Assembly: GCA_016783865.1 (NCBI GenBank)
Contig: JADHVS010000055.1
Coordinates: 1-21,658, forward strand
Reading direction: 5' to 3'
DNA length: 21,658 nucleotides
Origin: Bacteroidales bacterium
GTDB taxonomy: Bacteria; Bacteroidota; Bacteroidia; Bacteroidales; SM23-62
The notes beneath the pieces are model-generated. The model made no database searches and was not told the DNA's origin. It saw nothing but the letters and a program-made list of their open reading frames with translations. The position numbers and the translations under genes are program-made. This document shows positions 21,366 to 21,658 of this stretch, piece by piece (position 1 is the first letter of the stretch; each line of letters opens with the position of its first letter).

Positions 21366-21658
21366 TTAAAAAGGCATAACGAAATCATTATCCGTTGTAT
21401 TGAGGGGAGGCCTGTCGGCTTCGTCGTCAGGCAAATCTCCCAAATTGTCACAATCGCACAGTTCGCCATACGGACAGGTGTATGGATCGCCGGTGCAGAG
21501 TTCCAGGTCGTATCCCGAAGAGGGCAGGTATTGTACCGGATCATCCCAGCACCAGGTCAGTACATCGTATAACCGTTCAGGAGGAATATCTTCCGGAATA
21601 TCTGTGATTTCCACAAGGATGCTTTCCAACACCCGGAAGATTGCCTGATTGAGTTTCT
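21366..21658 (-). CDS. Acidic Cys-containing hypothetical protein, 5' end outside the window
   Basis: The frame stays open to the window edge, so this is a C-terminal part (about 96 residues). It reads FRVLESILVEITDIPEDIPP and LYDVLTWCWDDPVQYLPSS, then a cysteine-rich stretch CTGDPYTCPYGELCDCD and an acidic tail ending DNDFVMPF. The four closely spaced cysteines could bind metal or form disulfides. A GTG at 21632 is an internal start candidate. I do not recognise the family. Confidence 0.5.
   Translation of the reverse strand, partial: KLNQAIFRVLESILVEITDIPEDIPPERLYDVLTWCWDDPVQYLPSSGYDLELCTGDPYTCPYGELCDCDNLGDLPDDEADRPPLNTTDNDFVMPF

Noticed and set aside
21299..21544. N-terminal extension of the DUF6155-like frame
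   Set aside because: It runs through the palindrome at 21316-21348 and out of frame over the acidic gene. The residues look non-coding.

Overview
The window looks like a moderate-GC Bacteroidota chromosome, probably Bacteroidales or a close relative. The evidence is the repeated Bacteroidota-type promoter core TAnnTTTG upstream of many genes, gene families common in that phylum, and intergenic short tandem repeats of period 7, 8 and 11. There is no rRNA or tRNA. The order is ordinary housekeeping genes, then a gene graveyard, then conserved metabolic genes, then a defence island.

Bases 1-4111 are almost all on the minus strand. They hold a frameshifted exported protein, a winged-helix protein, a small hypothetical protein, an exported transglutaminase-like protein, another exported protein, a very small protein with a strong ribosome-binding site, and a membrane protein whose C-terminus is frameshifted. 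Bases 4240-8797 are full of broken genes. These are a decayed AAA/DUF4143 ATPase, the N-terminus of an ISL3-family transposase, two unrelated gene starts cut off head to head at one junction, an ORF read through an intrinsic terminator, an intact AAA/DUF4143 ATPase, and a hybrid histidine kinase that has lost its sensor.

Bases 8774-15154 hold conserved genes: cinA, a saccharopine-dehydrogenase-like oxidoreductase, an SPFH/prohibitin protein, a nucleoside phosphorylase, a SirB1-like protein and a lone sugar transferase. Several of their borders carry 7- or 8-bp tandem repeats.

Bases 15267-21300 form a defence island. A minus-strand run, AbiEi - AbiEii - cas4 - cas1 - cas2 - leader - CRISPR array (8 repeats, 7 spacers), is packed like an operon. 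AbiEii stops 1 nt before the cas4 start, and cas4 and cas1 overlap by 4 nt. Cas1 looks like subtype I-B. No interference gene (cas3, 5, 6, 7 or 8) is present, and an AbiE toxin-antitoxin pair sits where cas3 would normally be. A solitary identical repeat lies 1.5 kb beyond the array. The DNA between it and the array carries two divergent genes of unknown function and is bounded by an 8-bp direct repeat. Removing this segment together with one copy of the 8-mer restores a near-perfect hairpin at the array end, so the array appears to have been split by an insertion. The island's outer edge truncates a DUF6155-like gene.

All functional statements rest on motif recognition by eye. No database search was run.
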